Assembly (NCBI GenBank): GCA_963800975.1
Contig: CAWDDB010000008.1
Span: 930,001-994,000 of the forward strand
Length of the DNA: 64,000 bases
From: JALYGY01 sp963800975
Lineage (GTDB): Bacteria; Actinomycetota; Rubrobacteria; Rubrobacterales; Rubrobacteraceae
Direction of reading: 5' to 3'
Shown: positions 1-6,475 of the stretch, one piece after another
Layout of the letters: each line of letters opens with the position of its first letter
Numbering within the stretch: the first letter of the stretch is position 1
Made by a program: the position numbers and the translations under genes
Notes under the pieces: generated by a model
What the model saw: the letters and a program-made list of their open reading frames with translations, nothing else
What the model was told of the DNA's origin: nothing
Database searches by the model: none

Positions 1-1
1 G

Positions 2-256
2 CCAGGGGTACGCACGCTGCGCGCTAGCTGCTACCACGAGCACACGTGCCTGGCGAGCACCACGGACGACGAGAAGTACATCTACCACTACGGCAACAGG
101 GCGGAGGAGTACTTCGACCTCTCGAAGGACCCCTACGAGAAAAACAACATCATCGATCAGCTGAGCGAGGAGGAGATCCTGGCCCTGCGCAACGACCTTC
201 TGGCCTGGGAGGGCAAGGTCGAAGCCACCTACGAGCGGCAGACCTCGAAGAAGTAG
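2..256 (+). CDS. Sulfatase family protein, C-terminal fragment
   Basis: The frame is open from base 2 to a TAG at 254-256 and encodes the last 84 residues of a protein whose 5' part lies outside the window. The segment ending YFDLSKDPYEKNNI matches the conserved C-terminal block of alkaline-phosphatase-like sulfatases, where a tyrosine or leucine, an aspartate and 'DP.E..N' recur after the last core strand. The catalytic cysteine/serine and metal ligands are in the missing part, so activity and substrate cannot be judged. It ends about 120 bases before fabI on the same strand. Confidence 0.7.
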   Translation, partial: PGVRTLRASCYHEHTCLASTTDDEKYIYHYGNRAEEYFDLSKDPYEKNNIIDQLSEEEILALRNDLLAWEGKVEATYERQTSKK

Positions 257-379
257 CGAGCACGCGTGATGACCACGCGTCGTGTCACAGGTGAGATCCC
301 GCACCGCCCATCCGGCCGCGGCGCGGCGCATTATGACCTAGACTATGCCGCGGCAATATTCGAATCCCCGGGAGGACGG

Positions 380-1159
380 ATGGGCGGGCTGCTCGAAGGC
401 AAGAGGGTACTGGTAACTGGCGTCCTGGATCGGCGTTCCATCGCCTTCTCGGCGGCGCGGCTTGCGGCCGAGCAGGGCGCGGAGCTTGCCCTGAGCAGCT
501 TCGGGAGGGCTATGAGCCTCACGGCCCGCACCGCAAAGCGTCTGGACCCGGAGCCGCCGCTTCTGGAGCTCGACGTCAACAAACCGGAGGACGTCGAAGC
601 CGTCGCATCGGACCTGAAGGAGCGGTGGGGAGAGCTTGACGGCATCGTGCATGCCATCGCCTTCGCCCCGGAGGACGCCCTCGGGGGCAACTTCCTCAGC
701 GCCGAATGGCCCTCGGTAGCAACGGCCCTGCAGACTTCAGCCTACTCGCTCAAGGCCCTCACGGTGGGGCTCGCGGACCTGATGAGGCCCGGCTCCTCGG
801 TGGTCGGACTGGACTTCGACGCGCGGGTCGCCTGGCCGGCCTACGACTGGATGGGCGTGGCGAAGGCGGCCCTGGAGTCGACCTCGCGCTACCTAGCCAG
901 GGATCTCGGCGATAGGGGCATCCGCGTGAACCTGGTCTCCGCCGGTCCCGTCAAGACACTCGCCGCCAAGGGCATAAGCGGCTTCGAGGAGATCGAGGGC
1001 GAGTGGGGGCGGCAGGCGCCCCTCGGCTGGGACACCGGCGACCCCGAGCCCGTCGGTCGGGCCGTGGTGAGCCTGCTGTCCGACTGGTGGCCGGCCACCA
1101 CCGGGGAGCTGATACACGTCGACGGCGGCTACCACGCGATGGGAGCCCCGATCAGGTAG
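380..1159 (+). CDS. fabI: Enoyl-[acyl-carrier-protein] reductase (NADH)
   Basis: Last reductive step of type II fatty acid elongation: reduction of enoyl-ACP in the cytoplasm. The 259-residue product has an N-terminal Rossmann segment (GKRVLVTGVLDRRSIA, the FabI/InhA-type loop rather than the classical SDR glycine motif), the substrate-site Tyr and Lys in YDWMGVAKAALES, and the C-terminal LIHVDGGYHAMG typical of FabI. I chose the ATG at 380 because GGAGG lies at 371-375 and the protein then begins MGGLLEGKRVLVTG; an in-frame ATG at 266 would add 38 residues that match nothing. A bulged hairpin follows, shared with the convergent channel gene. Confidence 0.93.
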   Translation: MGGLLEGKRVLVTGVLDRRSIAFSAARLAAEQGAELALSSFGRAMSLTARTAKRLDPEPPLLELDVNKPEDVEAVASDLKERWGELDGIVHAIAFAPEDALGGNFLSAEWPSVATALQTSAYSLKALTVGLADLMRPGSSVVGLDFDARVAWPAYDWMGVAKAALESTSRYLARDLGDRGIRVNLVSAGPVKTLAAKGISGFEEIEGEWGRQAPLGWDTGDPEPVGRAVVSLLSDWWPATTGELIHVDGGYHAMGAPIR

Positions 1160-1166
1160 CTGTTCA

Positions 1167-1202
1167 AGGCACAACCTGGGTCGGACACTAGACCAGGTGC
1201 CT
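1167..1202. terminator. Bulged hairpin between convergent fabI and TMEM175-like gene
   Basis: AGGCAC-AA-CCTGG (1167-1179) pairs with CCAGGTGCCT (1193-1202), giving a 10-bp stem with a two-base bulge and a 13-base loop. It lies between two convergent stop codons (1159 and 1222) and can serve both strands. There is no clear U-tract, which is common in GC-rich actinobacteria. Confidence 0.5.
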
Positions 1203-1221
1203 GAGCGCATCATCGGGCATC

Positions 1222-1983
1222 TTACTTCTGGGAGGGTCGTTCCTGCTCGGCCGCTTTCTTCCTGCGCGTACCCATGTAGCGTCCGTTGGCCGTCTGCAAC
1301 GGAAAGAGGAGGAGGTAGACGAGCCCGGCCCAGCTGACGTGTTCCGGCCCGCCCAGGACCGCCACGGAGATGGACAGGAGCCCGACGGCCACGTTTAGCA
1401 CTGCACCCTGGAGTTCTTCGCGCGTGATCGACAACTCGCTCGCGTCGAGGTCGAGCTCGCGGCGCAGCGCGAAAGCCCTCAGGTAGAGCAGAAACAATAC
1501 CGCCTGGACGGCGACGAACCCGGCGCCGTAGATGACCATCAAGGTGGGCCACTGCGAATACTCTATGGCCTCTACCACCCTGCCGCCGGGCAAGCGCACC
1601 TCTGTCGAGAACCCGAGCATCTGGTCAACGAGCAGGGTGAACAGGAACTTGAGCGGATAAACGTAGAAGAGAACTATGAACAGCAGCGCGGCGGTCAACC
1701 ACAACGTAACGGAGTCCGTTAGCCCGTAGCGCCTGAAGTACTTGTAGTGGTCGAGCCACGCGAGGAAGAGGAATGCGAAGCAAACCGCGAAGGCGAAGAA
1801 TCCCCGCATCGTCGCGAGCAACTCGTCGAAAGTACTGGGCACCTCGAGGGACACCACCAGCAAGGTGACCGCAAACGCGAAGACGGAATCGGAGAACCCC
1901 TCCAGGCGCGAGACCTCCGTGCCCCTCCAGGAGAAGCCTTCTTCCTCACCTATTCTCCTCCGCACCAACGCCTCTCTTAGCAT
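1222..1983 (-). CDS. TMEM175 family (DUF1211) membrane protein, probable potassium channel
   Basis: The 253-residue membrane protein has about six hydrophobic segments. Residues 25-48 carry the signature of the TMEM175/DUF1211 family, R-x3-FSD-x-VFA followed by a hydrophobic stretch (RLEGFSDSVFAFAVTLLVV); in the characterised family this helix lines the potassium pore. Bacterial members carry one six-helix repeat and work as tetramers, which fits this length. The ATG at 1983 has GAGG five bases upstream. The gene follows the SnoaL-like gene by 31 bases on the same strand, so they may be cotranscribed. The channel function is inferred from the family. Confidence 0.8.
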   Translation of the reverse strand: MLREALVRRRIGEEEGFSWRGTEVSRLEGFSDSVFAFAVTLLVVSLEVPSTFDELLATMRGFFAFAVCFAFLFLAWLDHYKYFRRYGLTDSVTLWLTAALLFIVLFYVYPLKFLFTLLVDQMLGFSTEVRLPGGRVVEAIEYSQWPTLMVIYGAGFVAVQAVLFLLYLRAFALRRELDLDASELSITREELQGAVLNVAVGLLSISVAVLGGPEHVSWAGLVYLLLFPLQTANGRYMGTRRKKAAEQERPSQK

Positions 1984-2014
1984 GCTACCTCGCCGGATGA
2001 TTCGCGGTCCCGCC

Positions 2015-2428
2015 CTACAGGGGTCGTCCCAGCTGCTGCATCAGCTCCACGACGTTGAAGGTATCCCAGCTCTCGACGATCTTGCCTTCCGAGACGCGGA
2101 ACACGCCGTACCAGGTCACCTCTATCTCGCCGCCCGTCGGCGGGACACCCATGAACTCGCCCCGGTGGGTGGCACGGGTCGTCCAGCGCGCCGCCACCGT
2201 GTCTCCCTCGGCGACCAGGTCCCGCGCCGTGCTGACCGTGTCGGGGAACGCGTCGAGCCACCCGGAGACGGCGAGTCCAATGTTCTCGCGGCCCGGCACC
2301 TCGGCAAACGAAGCGCTGTGGTCAACGTAGCCCACCGCCAGAACCTCGTCCGCGATCACGAGCTCGCCAGTGTTGAAGAGGTCCTCTACCAGGCGGCGGA
2401 CAACGATCTTGTTCTCTTCTGGACCCAT
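2015..2428 (-). CDS. SnoaL-like / ester cyclase family protein
   Basis: A 137-residue protein of the NTF2-like fold. It shows the 'ester cyclase' pattern: N-terminal helix (NKIVVRRLVEDLFNTG), D-HSA-F loop (VDHSASFAEVPG), LAVSGWLDAFPD, and the C-terminal strands W-G-FRVSEGKIVESWDTFN. These small proteins form an alpha+beta barrel pocket; characterised relatives cyclise polyketide methyl esters, but most genomic members have no known substrate. The ATG at 2428 is better spaced from AGGG than the overlapping GTG at 2431. It lies 43 bases after dnaB and has no biosynthetic neighbours, so I assign the fold only. Confidence 0.75.
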   Translation of the reverse strand: MGPEENKIVVRRLVEDLFNTGELVIADEVLAVGYVDHSASFAEVPGRENIGLAVSGWLDAFPDTVSTARDLVAEGDTVAARWTTRATHRGEFMGVPPTGGEIEVTWYGVFRVSEGKIVESWDTFNVVELMQQLGRPL

Positions 2429-2470
2429 CACGGTCCCTACGCCGCGAGCGGAGACACGGTCGTTCGGCGC

Positions 2471-3856
2471 CTACGACCTTCGCGCCAGTGAAGCAAACTT
2501 GGTGTACTGCTCCATCCAGGCAAGCTGGACCTTGCCCGTTGGACCGTTGCGGTGCTTGCCGATGATGATCTCGGCGATCCCCTTGTCGTCAGACTCGGGG
2601 TTGTAGTACTCATCCCGATACAGAAACATAACCATGTCCGCGTCCTGTTCGATGGCTCCGGAGTCTCTGAGATCCGACAGCAGCGGGCGTTTGTCGTGAC
2701 GCTGCTCTACGGCGCGGCTGAGCTGGGCTATCGCCAGGACGGGAACGTCCAGGTCGCGGGCGAGTACTTTCAGCCCGCGGCTGATCTCCGCTATCTCCTG
2801 CTGGCGGTTCTCGAAGCGAGCCCCCTGTCCGATCATCAGCTGCAGGTAGTCGACAACGACGAGCGAGAGCGGCGCCTCACCCATCGCGTTCAACCGGCTC
2901 GAAAGCCGGCGCACCTTGGCCCGGATCTCCATGAGCGTGACCCCCGCCGTGTCGTCGATCCAGATCGGCGCCCTGCTCAGCTCCGCGACCCCCCGCACCA
3001 GCTTCGGCCAATCCTCGGCCTTGACGTTCCCGCTCCGCAGAGCCTGCGCCGGGATCCTGGTGTTTTGGGAGATCAGGCGCTGCACGAGCTGCTCTTTGCT
3101 CATCTCCAGGCTGAATATCGCAACCGGCATTCGCTTTACGCCAGAAGCGTGCCATATAGAATTCAAAGCTAGGGCGGTTTTTCCCATGGCCGGCCTGGCG
3201 GCGAGTATGACCAGGTCACTCTTATGGAAACCGGTGGTGAGTCGGTCGAGGTCTTCGAAGCCGGACTCGACGCCGGTGACCTCTCCCTCTGCCTCGTAGA
3301 GGCGCTGAATCATCTCGAGCGTTCCTGGCGCGAGTTCGGAGACGGGGGCCAGATGGTCTCGCAGGGTTCGGTTGGAGACCCCGTAGACGAGCTGTTCTGC
3401 GGCGTCGAGCGCCGTGTTGACGTCGTCCGGCTCCCCGAAGGCGTCCTCCGTGATGCGGCTCCCGACGTCGATGATGTCCCTCAAGAGCGACTTGCCGCGC
3501 ACAATCTCCGCGTACCTGGCCGCGTTTGCCGCCGTCGGCACGCTCTCCACGATCTGGAAGACGTATGCCCTACCGCCGACCTTCTCGAACTCGCCGATGC
3601 TCCTGAGCTCGTTAGTCAGCGTGAGCTGGTCTATGGGGTCCCCGCGCGAGTAGAGGCTCGTCATGGCACCGTAGATGATCCGGTGTACCTCGGAGTAGAA
3701 GTCCTGCGCGGTCAGCCTCTCGGCGACAGCGGAGACGGCCGTCTCCGAGACCAGCATGGCGCCTATCACGGCCCTCTCCGCCTCAAGGTCGTGTGGAGGC
3801 ACACGAGCGGCAGCCTCGCCCGTGGAGACCTCGCGGATCCTCCCTCGCCTCTCCAT
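2471..3856 (-). CDS. dnaB: Replicative DNA helicase DnaB
   Basis: Hexameric 5'-3' replication-fork helicase. The product is about 461 residues, with the N-terminal DnaB domain (PHDLEAERAVIGAML near residue 20) and a RecA-like C-terminal domain carrying Walker A (ARPAMGKTAL, about residue 220), Walker B (LVVVDYLQLM) and the RQQEIAEISRGLKVLA and SDLRDSGAIEQDAD motifs. The ATG at 3856 (MERRGRIREVS) has AGGA five bases upstream; a TTG seven codons earlier lies inside the U-tract of a terminator and is unlikely. No intein is present. It follows rpsF-rpsR-rplI, a common actinobacterial order, but a terminator between them suggests its own promoter. Confidence 0.96.
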   Translation of the reverse strand: MERRGRIREVSTGEAAARVPPHDLEAERAVIGAMLVSETAVSAVAERLTAQDFYSEVHRIIYGAMTSLYSRGDPIDQLTLTNELRSIGEFEKVGGRAYVFQIVESVPTAANAARYAEIVRGKSLLRDIIDVGSRITEDAFGEPDDVNTALDAAEQLVYGVSNRTLRDHLAPVSELAPGTLEMIQRLYEAEGEVTGVESGFEDLDRLTTGFHKSDLVILAARPAMGKTALALNSIWHASGVKRMPVAIFSLEMSKEQLVQRLISQNTRIPAQALRSGNVKAEDWPKLVRGVAELSRAPIWIDDTAGVTLMEIRAKVRRLSSRLNAMGEAPLSLVVVDYLQLMIGQGARFENRQQEIAEISRGLKVLARDLDVPVLAIAQLSRAVEQRHDKRPLLSDLRDSGAIEQDADMVMFLYRDEYYNPESDDKGIAEIIIGKHRNGPTGKVQLAWMEQYTKFASLARRS

Positions 3857-3875
3857 AGCCTTCCTAGGATGCAGC

Positions 3876-3903
3876 AAAAAAGACCCCGTTACAAGACGGA
3901 GTC
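3876..3903 (-). terminator. Intrinsic terminator between rplI and dnaB
   Basis: On the minus strand GACTCCGT pairs with ACGGGGTC (8 bp, one G-T) around a CTTGTA loop and is followed directly by TTTTTT. This is the most classical intrinsic terminator in the window. It should end the ribosomal protein transcript just before dnaB, or act as an attenuator for readthrough into dnaB. Confidence 0.8.
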
Positions 3904-3962
3904 CTTGATTCTCTGGTCGAGGTTGTGCGTAAAGCTACACCTTACGTATAAGCGCCGTCCCC

Positions 3963-3990
3963 GCAGAGACGCAGCGTGCTACGTCTCTAC
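3963..3990. repeat. Inverted repeat downstream of rplI
   Basis: AGAGACG (3965-3971) and CGTCTCT (3982-3988) flank AGC-GT-GCT, forming a hairpin of 7+3 bp with one C-A mismatch. It lies 20 bases past the rplI stop and about 60 bases before the terminator, with no U-tract on either strand. It could be an mRNA 3' stabiliser or part of a dnaB leader; nothing in the sequence decides this. Confidence 0.5.
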
Positions 3991-4009
3991 GGAGTTATGT
4001 AAGGCGTCC

Positions 4010-4459
4010 CTACAATTTGGGGACCACGATAATTTTGACGCTTGCCTCGACGTCGCCGTGCACCTGGATAGGCACCTGGTGGGTGCCGAGGGCCTTGATA
4101 GGCTCGGCGAGCCGGATGCGGCGCCTATCGAGGTGGACGCCGCGGGCCTTCTGGATCGCGTCGGCGATGTTGGCCGCGGTGACGGAGCCGAAGAGCCGCT
4201 CGTCCTCGCCGGTACGCGCCTCGATGGTGATTACGCTCTTGTTAAGCGTCTCCGCCACCTCCGTGGCGCGCTCCGCCAGGCGCCTGTCGCGTTCCTCGGA
4301 CTCCTCCATCAGGCGGCGCGCCTCCTCCAGCTTGCCTGGGGTCGCCACCTCGGCGAGCCCGCGAGGCACCAGGAAGTTGCGCACGTAGCCGCGGCTAACG
4401 TCCACTATGTCGCCGCGCTGCCCGATCTTCTCCACGTCCTGGGTCAGTATCACCTGCAC
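4010..4459 (-). CDS. rplI: 50S ribosomal protein L9
   Basis: 149 residues, the normal length of bL9. The N-terminal RNA-binding domain has the signature MQVILTQDVEKIGQRGDIVDVSRGYVRNFL (residues 1-30, read in parts), followed by the long connecting helix (about 45-75) and the C-terminal domain (DRRRIRLAEPIKALGTHQVPIQVH). bL9 binds 23S rRNA and helps maintain reading-frame fidelity. The GTG start lies three bases after the rpsR stop, so the two are translationally coupled. Last gene of the rpsF-rpsR-rplI operon. Confidence 0.96.
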   Translation of the reverse strand: MQVILTQDVEKIGQRGDIVDVSRGYVRNFLVPRGLAEVATPGKLEEARRLMEESEERDRRLAERATEVAETLNKSVITIEARTGEDERLFGSVTAANIADAIQKARGVHLDRRRIRLAEPIKALGTHQVPIQVHGDVEASVKIIVVPKL

Positions 4460-4462
4460 GGC

Positions 4463-4717
4463 CTACCGACCCACCACGTAGGGGAGCAGCGCCATCTCGC
4501 GGGCGCGCTTGATCGCGGACGCCGCCTCGCGCTGATGCTGCGGGCAGAGCGCGGTCACCCTGCGGGCCCGGATCTTGCCCCGGTCCGAGGTGAACCGGCG
4601 CAGCATGTTGTAGTCCTTATAGTCAACGTATGCGATGTTCTCTTTGCAGAACACGCACGGCTTGTTCTTGGCCGGGCGCGCCCCGCGGTTGAAACCGCCG
4701 CTCCTTCTCCTACCCAC
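4463..4717 (-). CDS. rpsR: 30S ribosomal protein S18 (zinc-binding form)
   Basis: 84 residues, the usual bS18 length. The core (YKDYNMLRRFTSDRGKIRARRVT) is diagnostic. It carries CVFC near residue 22 and C-P-x-H near residue 58, so it is the zinc-binding C+ form; actinobacteria often also have a zinc-free paralog elsewhere under zinc starvation control. The GTG start has AGGAGG six bases upstream. It follows rpsF by only 27 bases, whereas most bacteria have ssb between these two genes. Confidence 0.96.
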   Translation of the reverse strand: MGRRRSGGFNRGARPAKNKPCVFCKENIAYVDYKDYNMLRRFTSDRGKIRARRVTALCPQHQREAASAIKRAREMALLPYVVGR

Positions 4718-4744
4718 TCAATTCCTCCTGTTCTCCGAACGGTC

Positions 4745-5077
4745 CTAGCTCGCGGCCTCTGCGGGCTCGGGTAGCGGCCCTTGCGCGTACGTCGGCGGGA
4801 GCTTGACGACCATGTGCCTGAGCACGTCGTCCGAGACGCGCATGATCCGCTTGAGCTCGACGAGCGTGCGCTCGCCCGCGGTGAACTCCATGACCACGTA
4901 GTAGCCGTCGGTCCGGTTGTCTATCTCGTAGGCCAGTTTTCTCCGGCCCCAGTGGTTCGCTTCCCTCGGCTCGCCGCCGGTGCGCTCGATGATCGTGCGA
5001 AAACGCGAGATCGTGTTCTCGATCTGCTCCTCGTCGAGCTCGGGGATGATTATGAACATGACTTCGTGAACACCCAA
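4745..5077 (-). CDS. rpsF: 30S ribosomal protein S6
   Basis: 110 residues, normal bS6 length. It has the typical N-terminal strand EVMFIIIPELDEEQ, the NHWGRRKLAYEIDNRTDGYYVVMEF core and a short acidic C-tail. S6 pairs with S18 on the 30S platform. The TTG start at 5077 has GGAGGAGG five bases upstream. The roughly 65-base leader contains paired CCGG segments; in many bacteria an S6:S18 complex binds a CCG-containing structure in this leader to repress the operon, but I cannot confirm that fold here. Confidence 0.96.
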   Translation of the reverse strand: MGVHEVMFIIIPELDEEQIENTISRFRTIIERTGGEPREANHWGRRKLAYEIDNRTDGYYVVMEFTAGERTLVELKRIMRVSDDVLRHMVVKLPPTYAQGPLPEPAEAAS

Positions 5078-5150
5078 GTGTGCCTCCTCCGGTCTGGTAG
5101 CGGCTTCCCGGCCTGTTCCGAGAAGCAGGGGCAGATGAAATTGCCTGCAG

Positions 5151-5159
5151 AGTTTACCA
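5151..5159 (-). promoter_or_regulatory. rpsF: Extended -10 promoter of the rpsF operon
   Basis: The minus strand reads TGGTAAACT, an extended -10 (TGn + TAAACT). Transcription would start near 5144 and leave a leader of about 65 bases before the rpsF start codon. No convincing -35 is visible. Confidence 0.5.
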
Positions 5160-5246
5160 GCGCGATCCAGGTGTTACAAACGCCAGGTTCTCCCGGGGTG
5201 CCGCCGGCGTGTCGCACCTTTCACCCTTGCGGGACGCGGGCCCGGA

Positions 5247-5261
5247 TATACTCTGCGCGTG
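5247..5261 (+). promoter_or_regulatory. -10 element with probable leaderless start of the ABC operon
   Basis: TATACT at 5247-5252 is followed by six bases and then the GTG start at 5259-5261. The expected transcription start coincides with the first base of the start codon, and no Shine-Dalgarno sequence is present. This predicts a leaderless mRNA, which is frequent in actinobacteria. Confidence 0.5.
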
Positions 5262-6008
5262 CAAAACGGGAGCAGGATCGCCGTCGAGACCGTGGGCCTA
5301 GGCAAGGTCTACGGCGAGGGTTCGACCACTGTCAGGGCGCTCAGGGACGTCTCGCTCGAGTTCCCGGGCGGCGAGTTCGCCGCGATCATGGGCCCTTCCG
5401 GGTCGGGGAAGAGCACGCTGTTGCACATCCTGGGCGCGCTGGACAAGCCGTCCTCGGGGCGCGTGGTCGTCGGCGGCACAGACCTCTCGGGGCTGTCGGA
5501 CAGGAAGCTGACCCTCCTCAGGCGCGAGCGGATGGGTTTCGTGTTCCAGTTCTTCAACCTCATCCCGACGCTCTCGGCCGAGGAGAACGTGCTCTTGCCG
5601 GCGCTGATCGCGGGCGAGCGGGCCGGCAAGTACGCGGAAAGGCTGGACGAGCTACTGCAGCTCGTCGGCCTGACCTCGCGGCGCACGCACAAGCCGGACG
5701 AGCTGTCCGGGGGCGAGCAGCAACGGGTCGCGATCGCCCGGGCCCTGATCCGGAACCCCGACATCATCCTCGCGGACGAGCCGACCGGCAACCTGGACTC
5801 GAAGACCGGCGCTGGCGTGCTCGAACTTCTGGAGGAGTCCGCGAGCCGCTACGACCAGACCATCCTCATGGTGACCCACGACCCGAGGGCCGCCGCCTCC
5901 GCCGACCGCGTCGTCTTCCTCTCCGACGGCCGCGTCGTGGACGAGGCCAGGGACCCGGACCCGGACGAGATCCTCGAAAGGATAAAGAACCTGGAGTCGG
6001 CGGGGTGA
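5259..6008 (+). CDS. ABC transporter ATP-binding protein (MacB/LolD type)
   Basis: The 249-residue ATPase belongs to the MacB/LolD/FtsE class, which powers FtsX-type permeases working by mechanotransmission rather than classical transport. Walker A is GPSGSGKST (about residue 46), the Q-loop is in VFQFFNLIPTLSAEENV (FNLIP is characteristic of this class), the signature is LSGGEQQRVAIARAL, Walker B is IILADEPTGNLD, and the H-loop is TILMVTHD. The GTG start is apparently leaderless. Its TGA overlaps the GTG of the following acetyltransferase (GTGA), and the cognate permease is the third gene. Confidence 0.93.
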   Translation: MQNGSRIAVETVGLGKVYGEGSTTVRALRDVSLEFPGGEFAAIMGPSGSGKSTLLHILGALDKPSSGRVVVGGTDLSGLSDRKLTLLRRERMGFVFQFFNLIPTLSAEENVLLPALIAGERAGKYAERLDELLQLVGLTSRRTHKPDELSGGEQQRVAIARALIRNPDIILADEPTGNLDSKTGAGVLELLEESASRYDQTILMVTHDPRAAASADRVVFLSDGRVVDEARDPDPDEILERIKNLESAG

Positions 6009-6475
6009 GCGTCCCGGTCTACGCCTTCAGGGAGATGAACGACGAGGAAGCGCGCGAGATCGCCGGGTGGCGCTACGATGCGCCTTACAACTTCTACGAC
6101 GCCCCGAGCGACGCCGACGACCTGGCAGAGCTGCTCGACCCCGAGCGGCGCGCGGGCTCCTACTATTCGGCCTTCGACGATCGGGGCGTGCTGGTCGGTT
6201 TCTTCCAGTTCGAGGCAGAAGGCGAGAACGTCGTCGTTGGCCTTGGGCTGAGGCCCGACCTGACGGGCGGGGGCCTCGGGCTGGGGTTCTTGCTCGCGGG
6301 CCTGCGGTTTGCGCGGCGGCGCTTCGATCCGGTGGCGTTCGGCCTCTCCGTCGCGGCGTTCAACGAGAGGGCGATCCGGGTGTACGAGCGGGCCGGCTTC
6401 AGGCGGGGAGAGGTCTACGCGCACCGCACCAACGGGGGCGAACATCTCTTTCTGGCCATGACGCGAGAAGCGTGA
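6005..6475 (+). CDS. GNAT family N-acetyltransferase
   Basis: A 156-residue GNAT protein with acetyl-CoA binding motif A approximated by GLRPDLTGGGLGLGFLLAGLRFA and the C-terminal motif AFNERAIRVYERAGFRR, close to RimJ/RimL-type enzymes. The acceptor cannot be told from sequence. The start codon GTG overlaps the ATPase stop (GTGA), and its own stop overlaps the permease start in the same way. The three genes are therefore one tightly coupled unit, with an acetyltransferase inserted between the two halves of an ABC system. Confidence 0.85.
   Translation: MSVPVYAFREMNDEEAREIAGWRYDAPYNFYDAPSDADDLAELLDPERRAGSYYSAFDDRGVLVGFFQFEAEGENVVVGLGLRPDLTGGGLGLGFLLAGLRFARRRFDPVAFGLSVAAFNERAIRVYERAGFRRGEVYAHRTNGGEHLFLAMTREA

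Noticed and set aside
3224..4774. 516-codon plus-strand frame opposite dnaB and rplI
   Set aside because: It is the antisense shadow of conserved minus-strand genes in GC-rich DNA.
5145..5258. Riboswitch in the rpsF-ABC divergent region
   Set aside because: No aptamer consensus was found; only promoter-like elements are visible.
6067..6471. N-terminal extension of the FtsX permease from 6067
   Set aside because: This stretch is the acetyltransferase gene in another frame and gives an Arg/Gly-rich sequence; GTG 6472 gives the normal permease start.
4781..6475. A 564-codon plus-strand frame running through rpsF antisense and the ABC ATPase into the acetyltransferase
   Set aside because: Only its last 156 codons (from GTG 6005) match a protein family. 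The rest is the antisense of rpsF and an off-frame reading of the ATPase gene.
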